47,369 nt of DNA from JAHITU01 sp043800905. GTDB lineage: Bacteria; Patescibacteriota; Minisyncoccia; Phycocordibacterales; UBA12079. Below are positions 23,841-32,063 of this stretch, in pieces; within the stretch, counting starts at the first letter, position 1; each line of letters starts with the position of its first letter. A program made the position numbers and the translations under genes. Location: positions 1 to 47,369 of the forward strand of contig JAZDMO010000009.1 of the NCBI GenBank assembly GCA_043800905.1, in the 5' to 3' direction. Below the pieces are notes generated by a model. It saw only the letters and a list, made by a program, of their open reading frames with translations. It ran no database searches and had not been told where the DNA came from.

Positions 23841-26348
23841 TTACTTCCCGCAACACTTTTTAAATTTCTTTCCGCTCCCACATGGACAAGAATCATTTCT
23901 ACCCACCTTATCATCAGACTTAGCAACGGGGTTGCTAAGTGTTTGATTTGAGGTGGAGAGGTTTATTTTTTCAGTAGCTTTTTTGATATCGTTAGCTTCC
24001 TTCATTTCACGATTTTTCAAAAAAGATTCTGTATCCAAATTAGGAATTAATTTCAAAATATGTTCGTTGATAGAAGTTTGCATTTGTTGAAATAATTGTA
24101 ATCCTTCCCTCTTGTATTCCACCAAAGGATCTCTCTGCCCATAGGCTCGTAAATTGACACTGGAACGCAAATAATCCATCATTTCCAAATGATCTATCCA
24201 ATACATATCAATAATCTGTAAGATAGTTTTTCGCACAATATCTAGAAAATCTTTACCACCAATTAAACGTCTTTTTTCTAAAATAATTGCTCGAACATTT
24301 TCTTCGGCTCCCTTTAAAATTTCTCCAAATCTTTCATCCACCACTTTTTCGTCACCCAATAACAAAGCCCGACGGCGAGCATAGACAATTTTTCTTTGAT
24401 GATTCAAAACATCATCATATTGCAAAACATGTTTACGAGAATCAAAATGGAAACCTTCAATTTTAGTTTGGGCTGATTCCAAAGCACGACTAACCATTTT
24501 ATTTTGAATCGCTTCATCTTCAGGAATTCCTAATTTCCCCATCATATTTTTAACAGTATCAGAAGCGAAAACTCGCATCAAAGAATCCTCCAAAGAAACA
24601 AAGAATTGTGTTTTCCCCGGATCTCCTTGTCGTCCCGCTCGTCCTCGTAACTGGTTATCAATACGACGAGCTTCATGTCTTTCAGTTCCTAACACAAACA
24701 AACCACCCAAAGCGATGACTTCTTCATATTTCTTTTGATCAAAAGGCAAACCTCCCAATTTAATATCTACTCCACGACCTGCCATGTTGGTGGCCACGGT
24801 CACTCTTCCCTTTTCTCCCGCTTCGGCAATAATTTCTCCCTCTCGTTCATGATTCTTAGCATTCAAAATTTGATGTTTAACTCCTTCCTTATCCAAATAG
24901 GCTGAAAGCATTTCATTATTTTCAATGGAAACTGTTCCAATCAAAACTGGTTGTCCTTTCTGATTTAATTCTTTAACTTTTCTGGCGATGGCTTGAAGTT
25001 TTCCTTTTTCTGTTTGAAAAATTAAATCATTATCGTCTTCTCTTTTAATTTCTTTGTTGGTTGGCAAAACCACTACATTTAAACCATAAACTTTTCTAAA
25101 TTCTTCTTCTGAAGTCGCGGCGGTTCCTGTCATTCCACTTAAACGAGAATACATTCTAAAATAATTTTGGTAAGTAATAGAAGCTAAGGTTCTTGATTCA
25201 TTTTGAACCTTCAGACCTTCTTTAGCTTCAATGGCTTGATGTAAGCCTTCTGACCAACGACGGCCGGGTTGCATTCTCCCTGTAAATTCGTCTACAATAA
25301 TAATTTCTCCGTCCTTAATAACATAACTTTTATTCAAAGTAAAAAGGGCTTTGGCACGAATAGCATTTTCCAAATGATGCACATATTTAATTCCGCTTTC
25401 GGTATAGATATTATCTACCCCCAAAGCTTTTTCTGTTTTTTCCATTCCACTTTCTTTGACTACCACCGCTTTTTTCTTTTCATCAATTTCATAATCTTCA
25501 TTCTGTTTGAGGGTTTTAGCAATATTTGCAAATTGAGCATAAAGCTGACCAGATTTTTCATCAGGAATAGAAATAATCAAAGGAGTTCGAGCTTCATCAA
25601 TTAAAATTGAATCAATTTCATCTACAATCACAAAATTAAAATCTCGTTGTCTTAAATTAAGCGGGCTGTGTTCGATATTATCGCGTAAATAATCAAAGCC
25701 AAATTCACTATTGGTTCCATAGGTAATGTCAGCTCGATAAGCTTCTTGACGAGTACAAGGTTTCAAAAATTCATACACAATTTTATAAGAGCCTTCTTCA
25801 TCTCTTTCTTTGTCATCTTCTTTTCCCTCTTCACTTTTAATATGAGTTGAGTCATACAAAAAAGAACTATCATGATTAATTACTGCCACAGACAATCCAA
25901 GAAAAGCATAAATCTGCCCCATCCATACGGCATCACGACGAGAAAGGTAATCGTTTACAGTGATCACATGAGCACCCTTTCCAGATAAAGCGTTTAAATA
26001 AACAGGTAAAGTTGCCACCAAAGTTTTTCCTTCTCCTGTGCGCATTTCTGGAATTCCGCCACGATGCAAAACCACCCCTCCCATTAATTGAGTGTCATAA
26101 TGTCTTTGACCCAAAGTTCTTTTAGAAGCTTCTCGCACCACAGCAAAAGCCTCTGGAAGCAAATCATCCAAAGTTTCTTTTTTTTCTTCTAAACGTTTTT
26201 TAAATTCTAAAGTTTTAGCCTTTAATTCTTCATCGGAAAGAGCTGATATTTTTTCTTCAAAAGCATTAATTTGCTTAACCACAGGCTCTAATTTTCGTAT
26301 TTCTATAGAATTAGCGTCGCTAAAAATATTCCTTAATTTTCCTAACAT
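23841..26348 (-). CDS. secA: Protein translocase ATPase SecA
   Basis: About 835 aa from ATG 26348 (MLGKLRNIFSDAN), preferred over 26372. Walker A MRTGEGKTLVATLPVYLNAL, Walker B VDEIDSILIDEARTPLIIS, FGFDYLRDN, the TGTAATSEEEF motif, TNMAGRGVDIKLG, QLRGRAGRQGDPG, and the C-terminal zinc tail DSCPCGSGKKFKKCCG. In NBD1 there is an extra charged segment of roughly 35 residues (KSEEGKEDDKERDEEG) before AYRADITYGTNSEF, not found in E. coli or B. subtilis SecA. SecA drives preproteins through SecYEG; secY is at 33938. Confidence 0.98.
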   Translation of the reverse strand: MLGKLRNIFSDANSIEIRKLEPVVKQINAFEEKISALSDEELKAKTLEFKKRLEEKKETLDDLLPEAFAVVREASKRTLGQRHYDTQLMGGVVLHRGGIPEMRTGEGKTLVATLPVYLNALSGKGAHVITVNDYLSRRDAVWMGQIYAFLGLSVAVINHDSSFLYDSTHIKSEEGKEDDKERDEEGSYKIVYEFLKPCTRQEAYRADITYGTNSEFGFDYLRDNIEHSPLNLRQRDFNFVIVDEIDSILIDEARTPLIISIPDEKSGQLYAQFANIAKTLKQNEDYEIDEKKKAVVVKESGMEKTEKALGVDNIYTESGIKYVHHLENAIRAKALFTLNKSYVIKDGEIIIVDEFTGRMQPGRRWSEGLHQAIEAKEGLKVQNESRTLASITYQNYFRMYSRLSGMTGTAATSEEEFRKVYGLNVVVLPTNKEIKREDDNDLIFQTEKGKLQAIARKVKELNQKGQPVLIGTVSIENNEMLSAYLDKEGVKHQILNAKNHEREGEIIAEAGEKGRVTVATNMAGRGVDIKLGGLPFDQKKYEEVIALGGLFVLGTERHEARRIDNQLRGRAGRQGDPGKTQFFVSLEDSLMRVFASDTVKNMMGKLGIPEDEAIQNKMVSRALESAQTKIEGFHFDSRKHVLQYDDVLNHQRKIVYARRRALLLGDEKVVDERFGEILKGAEENVRAIILEKRRLIGGKDFLDIVRKTILQIIDMYWIDHLEMMDYLRSSVNLRAYGQRDPLVEYKREGLQLFQQMQTSINEHILKLIPNLDTESFLKNREMKEANDIKKATEKINLSTSNQTLSNPVAKSDDKVGRNDSCPCGSGKKFKKCCGK

Positions 26349-26392
26349 AAAAGGTATTTTACCACAAAACAAAGAGTTTTTAAATAAAACTA

Positions 26393-26418
26393 CCCACGCT
26401 GTAAAAAACCAGCGTGGG
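26393..26418 (-). terminator. Terminator of the small-gene pair 26800-26427
   Basis: Perfect 9-bp arms CCCACGCTG / CAGCGTGGG, 9 nt after the stop at 26427; on the minus strand TAGTTTTATTT follows. It isolates secA from the small genes. Confidence 0.75.
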
Positions 26419-26426
26419 CCAAAAAG

Positions 26427-26573
26427 TTAAAAATGAGGATAATTTTTCCAAATCAATACTCCAAAATAAAGAATGAGAAGCAAAATCCAGATACAAAAAG
26501 AACAAATTTCTCCTTCTCTTTCTTTTTCTTTTATGAACTTTCTTTCTTCACTACCTAAATCCCAATAGCTCAT
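26427..26573 (-). CDS. 48-aa single-pass membrane protein with strong Shine-Dalgarno
   Basis: 48 aa: charged N-terminus (MSYWDLGSEERKFIKEKERE), then CSFC and a single hydrophobic helix (IWILLLILYFGVLIW) ending in KNYPHF. The ATG at 26573 is preceded by AAGGAGGAATAAT, a near-perfect ribosome binding site at good spacing, which is unlike most genes here. It is 17 nt downstream of the gene at 26591 and upstream of a terminator, so the pair makes a small operon. No family recognised. Confidence 0.8.
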   Translation of the reverse strand: MSYWDLGSEERKFIKEKEREGEICSFCIWILLLILYFGVLIWKNYPHF

Positions 26574-26590
26574 ATTATTCCTCCTTATAT

Positions 26591-26800
26591 TTAATAGGGG
26601 GAAATTTCCATCACCTCAGAAAATGGAATTCTGATAGAATAAGATTCTGTATCCTTTCCTGCAATAAGAGAATCCGAAAGACCAGTTTCCTTGGCTAAAA
26701 ATTTGTACTCACAACCATTGAAAGTTGTCACTTTAAAATTATGCTCAGAAACTAAGAAATCCCAAATAACTTTTCTCAAAATCTGCTTTGATTTGTCCAA
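26591..26800 (-). CDS. Small unknown soluble protein, TTG start
   Basis: 69 aa, no membrane segment. Start is TTG at 26800, supported by AAAAGGAGGATTTTCT in front (AGGAGG, 7-nt spacing). Mixed alpha/beta content: SKQILRKVIWDFLVSEHNFK, then VTTFNGCEYKFLAKETG, then SYSIRIPFSEVMEISPY. Not recognised. It forms an operon with the 48-aa membrane protein, both with canonical Shine-Dalgarno sequences. That shared feature, and the similar cluster at 46306-47007, suggest a gene class with a different origin or expression mode than the housekeeping genes. Confidence 0.75.
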   Translation of the reverse strand: MDKSKQILRKVIWDFLVSEHNFKVTTFNGCEYKFLAKETGLSDSLIAGKDTESYSIRIPFSEVMEISPY

Positions 26801-26871
26801 AGAAAATCCTCCTTTTGTTATTTAACATAGAACACGAATGACCTTAATCAGTATAACTTATTTTTTTAAAA

Positions 26872-27849
26872 TTACAAAAAAACTACTTCTGATTCTATGT
26901 CTAAATTAGTTTTTTCTTTCACATCTTTTTTAATTTTTTCAGCTAAATTTTTAATCTCTTCACAAGTTCCCTCCCCCTTATTAACAAGCATTAATGCATG
27001 TTTATCATAAACACCAACGTCTCCTTCTGAAAAACCTTTCCAGTTTAAATTATCTAACAACCATCCTAAAGATATTTTTCTCAAATCACCTTCCTCAAAA
27101 ATCGGAATTTCAGGAAATTGTTTTTTAAGATTTTCAGCTTCATTTTTAGGAATAATTGGATTTTTAAAAAAACACCCAGCCGAACCAAAACCGTCTTTTA
27201 AAGGAGAATTTTCTTTACGTTTTTGAATAGTTTCTTCTCTCTTATTCTGAGCTTCATTTTTAAACTCTTCTTTTTTTAATTTATAAACAACTCGAACAAC
27301 AATCCAATTTGATTTTTTTTTAAAAATAGAATTTCTATAAGAAAAATCACAATCTGCGTTTGAAAGTTTTTTTAACCTACCTGCCGGCAGGCAAGTTTCT
27401 CTTGTATCTATATCAAAAATCTCAACCCATTTTACTAAATCTCCTACTTCTACTCCATAGGCCCCGCAATTTTGTACAACACTAGCTCCCACAGTCCCCG
27501 GAATCCAAGATAAATTTTCCAACCCCACCAAACCATTTTTTATTGTTTCTTCAATCAAATCATCTAAAACTACCCCCGCTCCAACCACCACCTCCGCCTC
27601 ATCATCACTTGGAAACCGAGTTTCCAAGTCTTTAATTTCCATTTTTAGAACTAGTCCATTGAAACCTTGATCTGAAATCAAAAGATTAGAGCCACCACCA
27701 AGTACAAAAAGAGGGAGTGAATTTTGCAAAGCAAAATTCACTCCCTCTTTTAAATCTTCTAAATTTTTAACCACAGCAAAATATCTCGCTTCCCCTCCAA
27801 TTTTAAAAGTAGTATATGGAGCTAGTAAAATATTATCTTTAATTTGCAT
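26872..27849 (-). CDS. murB: UDP-N-acetylenolpyruvoylglucosamine reductase
   Basis: About 325 aa from ATG 27849 (MQIKDNILLAPYTTFKIGG). FAD-binding blocks TTFKIGGEARYF, PLFVLGGGSNLLISDQGF, WIPGTVGASVVQNCGAYG and CDFSYRNSIFK; substrate block DGFGSAGCFFKNP; C-terminal HALMLVNKGEGTCEEI. MurB makes UDP-MurNAc in peptidoglycan synthesis. The proton donor position usually Ser in GSFFKNP is Cys here (GCFFKNP). A 12-bp palindrome CCTGCCGGCAGG is read in frame as LPAG in CLPAGRLKKLSNADC, a loop where the family has few residues. It starts 13 nt after the wzy-like gene. Confidence 0.97.
   Translation of the reverse strand: MQIKDNILLAPYTTFKIGGEARYFAVVKNLEDLKEGVNFALQNSLPLFVLGGGSNLLISDQGFNGLVLKMEIKDLETRFPSDDEAEVVVGAGVVLDDLIEETIKNGLVGLENLSWIPGTVGASVVQNCGAYGVEVGDLVKWVEIFDIDTRETCLPAGRLKKLSNADCDFSYRNSIFKKKSNWIVVRVVYKLKKEEFKNEAQNKREETIQKRKENSPLKDGFGSAGCFFKNPIIPKNEAENLKKQFPEIPIFEEGDLRKISLGWLLDNLNWKGFSEGDVGVYDKHALMLVNKGEGTCEEIKNLAEKIKKDVKEKTNLDIESEVVFL
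27380..27391. repeat. Palindromic mini-element inside murB
   Basis: CCTGCCGGCAGG, the same core as in the intergenic repeats at 43867-43878 and 47203-47214. Here it adds codons for LPAG within a surface loop and keeps the frame. Confidence 0.8.
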
Positions 27850-27862
27850 AAACAATCTCAAT

Positions 27863-30055
27863 TTACCTTATTAAGGTTCCAGCTTGAATGGCCCGAATAA
27901 TCTGTTCACCCTGAGTAGTAAAATTTGGGTCCAACGTCATAGCAATTTTCAATTCTTGAATAGCTTTTTCATTTTGCTTAATTTCATAATAAGCTGCCGC
28001 TAAAGTAATATGGGTTTGAGGATCTTGAGGATTTTTAATTGCCAAAGCTTCTGCGACTAAAATCATTTTGTTATTTTCACCAGTTAAACGATAAGCGTTT
28101 AGAAAATCGGAGCTAGCTACAATTCCATCTTTATACTCCGGAGTCAAAACTTCATCTGCCAAATCACTTTGCCCTGCATAAATTAATGCTAAAGCATACA
28201 TTGTTTTAGTCTTTGGATTTTGTGGATATTTTTCATAAGTTCCTTTCAAAAAATCCACAGCTCTTTGATTTTCTTTTGCATTCAAATAAATTGCCCCTAT
28301 TTCAAAATCAAAAGAAGGTTTATTAGGAGAAAGCTCTTTAGCCCTTTCCATATGAGAAAGAGCCTCTTCAGTTTGACCAAACTGTCCCAAAAAAGATCCT
28401 AAGAACATTTCTGTTCTAGCATTCTGCGGATCGCGAGTAATCTGTTTTTCCATTTCTTCTTTAGCTAAAACAAAAAAATCTTCTTTCGTTTTTTCATTTA
28501 AACCATTAATTCCTTGAACTCTCAAAACAAATTGGACTAATTGTTCTCGAATTTCCTGATTAGCGGCAGAATCATATGACAAGCCTTTTTTAAAATAGTT
28601 TAAATTATTTTCCAAAGAATCACTTTGCGAAATTCCCGAAAGAAGAAATCTGTTCGCCATTAATAAATTAAAATTAAAAAAATAAAGAGAAAAAGCCAAA
28701 AGAATCATTGCTGATGGCAAAAATACAGTTTTTAAATCTTCCTGACTAATTTTATCAAGTAAAGAAATTTTAGATTCATTTTTCTCCGACAAGTTACTAT
28801 GAACAAAAGCCAAAACAGCAAAAAACAAAATATAACTAGTTAAATTATCAAATACAAAAATATTATGTACAAAATAACCTGCCAACAAACCAGTAAAAAT
28901 ACTTTTTTCTAATAATGAAAAATCTACCTTTCTTTTACTAAACCAAAGATAATAAAGAACAAAAAAGAATAAAGATAAATAAATTAAAAGACCCAAAAAA
29001 CCTCCAGCAATCAACCAGTCTAAAAATACATTATGAGTTCTATCAAACCATTCCTCCTGACCATACATTTCAGGAACATAATGAGTATTGAAAACATAAT
29101 TAAAATTCTCTTGCCCCCAACCTAAAATTGGCTTTTCTTTAAACCCTTCCCAAGCCATATTCCAAACCAAAAAACGAGCCTTGGTTGTTCCTTCTTCCAT
29201 AGAAATAGAAGCAAAACGATTTAGAACCTGATTATTTCTAACAAAAAAGGTATCTTTAACCGCAAAAAAACTTCCCACCAAAACTATTGTCCCTACCAAA
29301 AAAATAGCTCCAATTTTTCTTATATTTTTATTTTCCTTTTCAAAAAAAGTTACTAATAAAGAAATTAAAAACAAAGCTCCTACAAAACCAAGAATCGCTC
29401 CTCGAGTAGCGGTATGATAAAGAATAAAAATATTTAAAAAGAAAGTTCCTCCATAAAACCAACCAACAAAATCGTTTTTCTTTTCTCTCCGCACCCACAT
29501 AAACAAAGCTAGAAAAATATGAAAGACCGCATAAATAGCAAGATAAGAGGCATTCCCTAAACTAACATCCAAACGAGAAGTTCCCTGTACTGCTTCAGCC
29601 CAACCTAACATTTGAAATATTCCGTAAAAACTCATCCAAACACTAACCACTAAAGAAGTATTAATAAAATAATTCCATAATTTTTGGGTTTTTAAAATTC
29701 CAGCTAAAACTAAAAAGTAAGTTAAAAGATGTAAAAGAGTCACCCAACCCTCCATCCTTTCAAAATTAGACCAAAAGCTTTTTAGCGGATTAGCCCCTAA
29801 TAAGTCAGCAAAAAACATCACTCCGACTAAAGCTAAAATTCCATACAAAATTGCCGAACCCTGCACTCGATATTTTTTATTACCGATAGCTAAAACCACC
29901 CACAGAAAAAAAGCAATTTCAACAAGAATTCTGAATATAAAAGCCTTACCGGTAATATAAGGAAAAAACAAACTAGAACAAACTACGGTTGGCACCAATG
30001 GAATTAAAAAAATAGCTCCTAAAACAATATTTCTCAAAATTTTTTCGTATTTCAT
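27863..30055 (-). CDS. O-antigen ligase/polymerase-like membrane protein with C-terminal TPRs
   Basis: 730 aa. About twelve membrane helices fill residues 10-460, including the Wzy_C region with GWGQENFNYVFNTHYVPEMY, FDRTHNVFLDWLIAGGFLG and LYFFNF. From about 530 to 720 are tetratricopeptide repeats (EALSHMERAKELSPNKPSFD, RAVDFLKGTYEKYPQNPKTK, AIQELKIAMTLDPNFT). This combination occurs in many CPR envelope-glycan ligases or polymerases. It would act on lipid-linked glycans at the outer face of the membrane; the acceptor is unknown. Upstream are a promoter and the 6S-like RNA. Confidence 0.88.
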   Translation of the reverse strand: MKYEKILRNIVLGAIFLIPLVPTVVCSSLFFPYITGKAFIFRILVEIAFFLWVVLAIGNKKYRVQGSAILYGILALVGVMFFADLLGANPLKSFWSNFERMEGWVTLLHLLTYFLVLAGILKTQKLWNYFINTSLVVSVWMSFYGIFQMLGWAEAVQGTSRLDVSLGNASYLAIYAVFHIFLALFMWVRREKKNDFVGWFYGGTFFLNIFILYHTATRGAILGFVGALFLISLLVTFFEKENKNIRKIGAIFLVGTIVLVGSFFAVKDTFFVRNNQVLNRFASISMEEGTTKARFLVWNMAWEGFKEKPILGWGQENFNYVFNTHYVPEMYGQEEWFDRTHNVFLDWLIAGGFLGLLIYLSLFFFVLYYLWFSKRKVDFSLLEKSIFTGLLAGYFVHNIFVFDNLTSYILFFAVLAFVHSNLSEKNESKISLLDKISQEDLKTVFLPSAMILLAFSLYFFNFNLLMANRFLLSGISQSDSLENNLNYFKKGLSYDSAANQEIREQLVQFVLRVQGINGLNEKTKEDFFVLAKEEMEKQITRDPQNARTEMFLGSFLGQFGQTEEALSHMERAKELSPNKPSFDFEIGAIYLNAKENQRAVDFLKGTYEKYPQNPKTKTMYALALIYAGQSDLADEVLTPEYKDGIVASSDFLNAYRLTGENNKMILVAEALAIKNPQDPQTHITLAAAYYEIKQNEKAIQELKIAMTLDPNFTTQGEQIIRAIQAGTLIR

Positions 30056-30098
30056 TCTGTTAAATAAATCAATTTATAATTAAGATTTCTTGTTTACT

Positions 30099-30126
30099 AT
30101 TATATATCAGAGCAAAATGAAAACAA
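30099..30126 (-). promoter_or_regulatory. Probable promoter of the O-antigen-ligase-like gene
   Basis: On the minus strand TTGTTT (30121-30126) and TATAAT (30099-30104) are 16 bp apart, 44 nt before the ATG at 30055. The -35 lies inside the terminator hairpin of the upstream RNA. Confidence 0.5.
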
Positions 30127-30281
30127 CCATCCGAAGATGATTGTTTTCTTTGAGAAGTCCTTGGGGTAAATTGGTCCTAGAATACTCTAGGTGAGTGCTG
30201 TGAACGAAACACCACGGTGAGTCGGAAACACATGCTCTCGATTAGTTTTGGAAAGCTAGGTCATTACTCCAAAAACTTCTC
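30119..30281 (-). ncRNA. ssrS: Structured RNA, probable 6S RNA
   Basis: About 165 nt between a promoter (TATAAT at 30289-30294) and a 13-bp UUCG-capped terminator hairpin (30119-30148). The ends pair: GAGAAGU with ACUUCUC, then UUUUGG with CCAAGG, an A-C mismatch, then GUAA with UUAC, giving about 17 bp. Inside is a large open region whose 3' side holds a small hairpin CCUAGA-GUAU-UCUAGG, then an apical arm (GAG..UGUG with CACA..CUC). A long rod with a central bubble and a small 3'-side hairpin is the 6S RNA plan; 6S binds RNA polymerase holoenzyme. The sequence alone does not prove it. Confidence 0.55.
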
Positions 30282-30288
30282 TATTACT

Positions 30289-30315
30289 ATTATACACCCT
30301 TTGCCTCAGTGTAAA
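30289..30315 (-). promoter_or_regulatory. Promoter of the 6S-like RNA
   Basis: Minus strand TTTACA (30310-30315) and TATAAT (30289-30294), 15-bp spacer, placing the start near 30282, exactly where the paired 5' end GAGAAG begins. Confidence 0.6.
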
Positions 30316-30328
30316 TATTGACAACTAA

Positions 30329-30805
30329 TTAAAAATGATCTTCAGAATAAATTAAACGATAATCTGGTTTTTGATAATCAAACAATTCTTCATTATTAAA
30401 AAATCTTTTAATTTCTTTTTCTGCATTTTCAACAGAATCAGAAGCGTGAACTAAGTTTGATTGTCCACTTAAAGAATAGTCTCCGCGGATGCTTCCTGCG
30501 TCAGCTTCATAACCTTTAGTTGGACCCACAATTAAACGAGTAGCAGAAATAGCATTTACTCCAGCCAAGGCCATCAAAACCACAGGAGATGATTGCATAT
30601 AATTTTTTAAAGTTCCAAAAAAAGGTTTATCTACTAAATGTGAATAATGCTCCTCTATTAAAACATCACTAATTTTTACCATTTTAACTCCAATAATTTT
30701 CAAACCCTTTTTCTCAAATCTTTGCAAAATTTCACCAAATAATGATCTTTGAATTGTATCTGGTTTCATAATAATTAAAGTTCTTTCTTCTTGTGCTTTT
30801 TCCAT
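30329..30805 (-). CDS. ndk: Nucleoside diphosphate kinase
   Basis: 158 aa. Family blocks: RTLIIMKPDTIQRSLFGEIL, KPFFGTLKNYMQSSPVVLMA, TRLIVGPTKG, GSIRGDYS and the active-site histidine in NLVHASDSVENAEKEI. It transfers the gamma phosphate between NTPs and NDPs through phosphohistidine. Normal in length with a short C-terminal extension. The next gene upstream encodes a second, divergent member, 68 nt away, so the two form a tandem pair. Confidence 0.96.
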   Translation of the reverse strand: MEKAQEERTLIIMKPDTIQRSLFGEILQRFEKKGLKIIGVKMVKISDVLIEEHYSHLVDKPFFGTLKNYMQSSPVVLMALAGVNAISATRLIVGPTKGYEADAGSIRGDYSLSGQSNLVHASDSVENAEKEIKRFFNNEELFDYQKPDYRLIYSEDHF

Positions 30806-30873
30806 ACTAAATTTTATATTTCTAATTAATAATTAATTTTCATCTATATTACACTTTTTACAAAAAAATAAAA

Positions 30874-31452
30874 CTATTCCCCAAACCTTTTATATTCATG
30901 AATCGGACTTTTACCAAACCAATGTCCAATTTCGTGTTGTGCTTCTTCTTGAGTTTCAGAAGCATGGACTAAATTCATTACAACTCTCTTTTCTTTGCTT
31001 GATAAGGCAGGAGAGTCGTTTGAAAAATCTCCACGAATAGTTCCCATATCAGCATCACAAGGCATGGTTGCCCCAGCAATTTTTCTCACCATATCAACTG
31101 CATGTACTCCTTGAATCACCATTCTTACCAAAGGAGCAGAAGTCATATATTCAATTAACCAACCACGTACCATCTTCCCTATCTCCAAAGCATTATCTGT
31201 TCCTAAATCTTCCTTAATATTGTAATTATATTTATCGTAAATTTTTAAAGTCTTTTGACCCATTCTTTCAATCCAAACTTCATCCTTGGGATAATGTCCA
31301 TCCATTTCATTTTTAGTCGGTTGAAACATTTCTAAAGCTACTATTTTTAAATCTCTTTGTTCCAAACGATTTATAATTTCTCCAATTAAACCTTTTTTAA
31401 CCCCATCAGGTTTAATCATTAAAAATGTTTTTTCTTCTTTAGGATGATTCAT
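30874..31452 (-). CDS. Nucleoside diphosphate kinase-like protein with insertion
   Basis: 192 aa, longer than usual NDK (about 140-150). Blocks KTFLMIKPDGVKKGLIGEII, APLVRMVIQGVHAVDMVRKI, GATMPCDADMGTIRGDFSND and active-site NLVHASETQEEAQHEI are all present, so catalysis is probably intact. The additional residues lie between the second and third strands (DEVWIERMGQKTLKIYDKYN...NALEIGKMVRGWLIEYM) in the Kpn-loop-proximal region and before NLVHAS (NDSPALSSKEKRVVM). Such long NDKs occur in some CPR and archaeal genomes as I recall. A substrate preference or oligomer different from the 158-aa copy is likely. Confidence 0.9.
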   Translation of the reverse strand: MNHPKEEKTFLMIKPDGVKKGLIGEIINRLEQRDLKIVALEMFQPTKNEMDGHYPKDEVWIERMGQKTLKIYDKYNYNIKEDLGTDNALEIGKMVRGWLIEYMTSAPLVRMVIQGVHAVDMVRKIAGATMPCDADMGTIRGDFSNDSPALSSKEKRVVMNLVHASETQEEAQHEIGHWFGKSPIHEYKRFGE

Positions 31453-31512
31453 ATTTATTTAAATTACCTAATGATTTAAAAACAATTATACACAAAATAT
31501 TTAAAATTAAAA

Positions 31513-31770
31513 CTAAGAGTACAGTTCGCTATGAGAACCAATAGCTATAAACAAAATTAAATTGTTCTCTTTATAAAAAACAGCTCTAATATCTCCTGTA
31601 ATATTTAAGCTCCAAGCATCTTGAAATTCACCAGATAATTTATGAATTTTTAAAATTAAGTTTTGAGAATCTATTAAAAACAAATCAACTCTTTCAATAA
31701 ACTGTTTTCGAATTTTAATGGGCAGTTTTTTATACTGTTTTTTAAATTTATTTGAATATCTTAATTCCAT
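31513..31770 (-). CDS. RelE/YafQ-type toxin
   Basis: 85 aa. KKQYKKLPIKIRKQFIERVD, LKIHKLSGEFQDAWSLNIT, GDIRAVFYKENNLILFIAIG and the ending SHSELYS match the YafQ/RelE mRNA interferase group, with the R of DIRAVF and the terminal H-x-x-LY in the usual places. It would cleave mRNA on the ribosome. Six bp downstream of the antitoxin gene. Confidence 0.92.
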   Translation of the reverse strand: MELRYSNKFKKQYKKLPIKIRKQFIERVDLFLIDSQNLILKIHKLSGEFQDAWSLNITGDIRAVFYKENNLILFIAIGSHSELYS

Positions 31771-31776
31771 AAAAAA

Positions 31777-32046
31777 TTATTTTTCCAAACTTTTAAACAT
31801 CTCTCCAGCTGTCTTAAAAGATTTAGAGACCTTACCTCTTCTATATTCTTCTCGAGCATCAATTACCATCTTTTCAAGTTGAGATGTCATCCTATAATTA
31901 GTAGACAGCACTAATTCACCAGTATTAGCAAACTGTTTTAAAGATGCGTTCACAACAGAACTAAGTGAAAGCCCAATCTCCTTGGCTCTTTTTTGTGCCA
32001 TAATCTTAACCTTAGGATCTATTTTTAAATTTACTTGTGTTTTCAT
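31777..32046 (-). CDS. RelB/DinJ-type antitoxin
   Basis: 89 aa from ATG 32046 (MKTQVNLKIDPKVKIMAQKR); an earlier in-frame start at 32076 lies within the operator and is unlikely. The N-terminus is a ribbon-helix-helix (TQVNLKIDPKVKIMAQKRAK, EIGLSLSSVVNASLKQF), the C-terminal tail (REEYRRGKVSKSFKTAGEMF) would wrap the toxin. Likely represses its own operon by binding the 38-bp palindrome directly upstream. Confidence 0.92.
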   Translation of the reverse strand: MKTQVNLKIDPKVKIMAQKRAKEIGLSLSSVVNASLKQFANTGELVLSTNYRMTSQLEKMVIDAREEYRRGKVSKSFKTAGEMFKSLEK

Positions 32047-32063
32047 GGTTTTGTTATTAAATA

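Noticed and set aside
30119..30281. SRP RNA, tmRNA or RNase P RNA
   Set aside because: No GGAAGCAGCC-type SRP loop, no CCA-ended tRNA-like end, and no GAGGAAAGUCC or ACAGAA core of RNase P; only 6S-like architecture fits.
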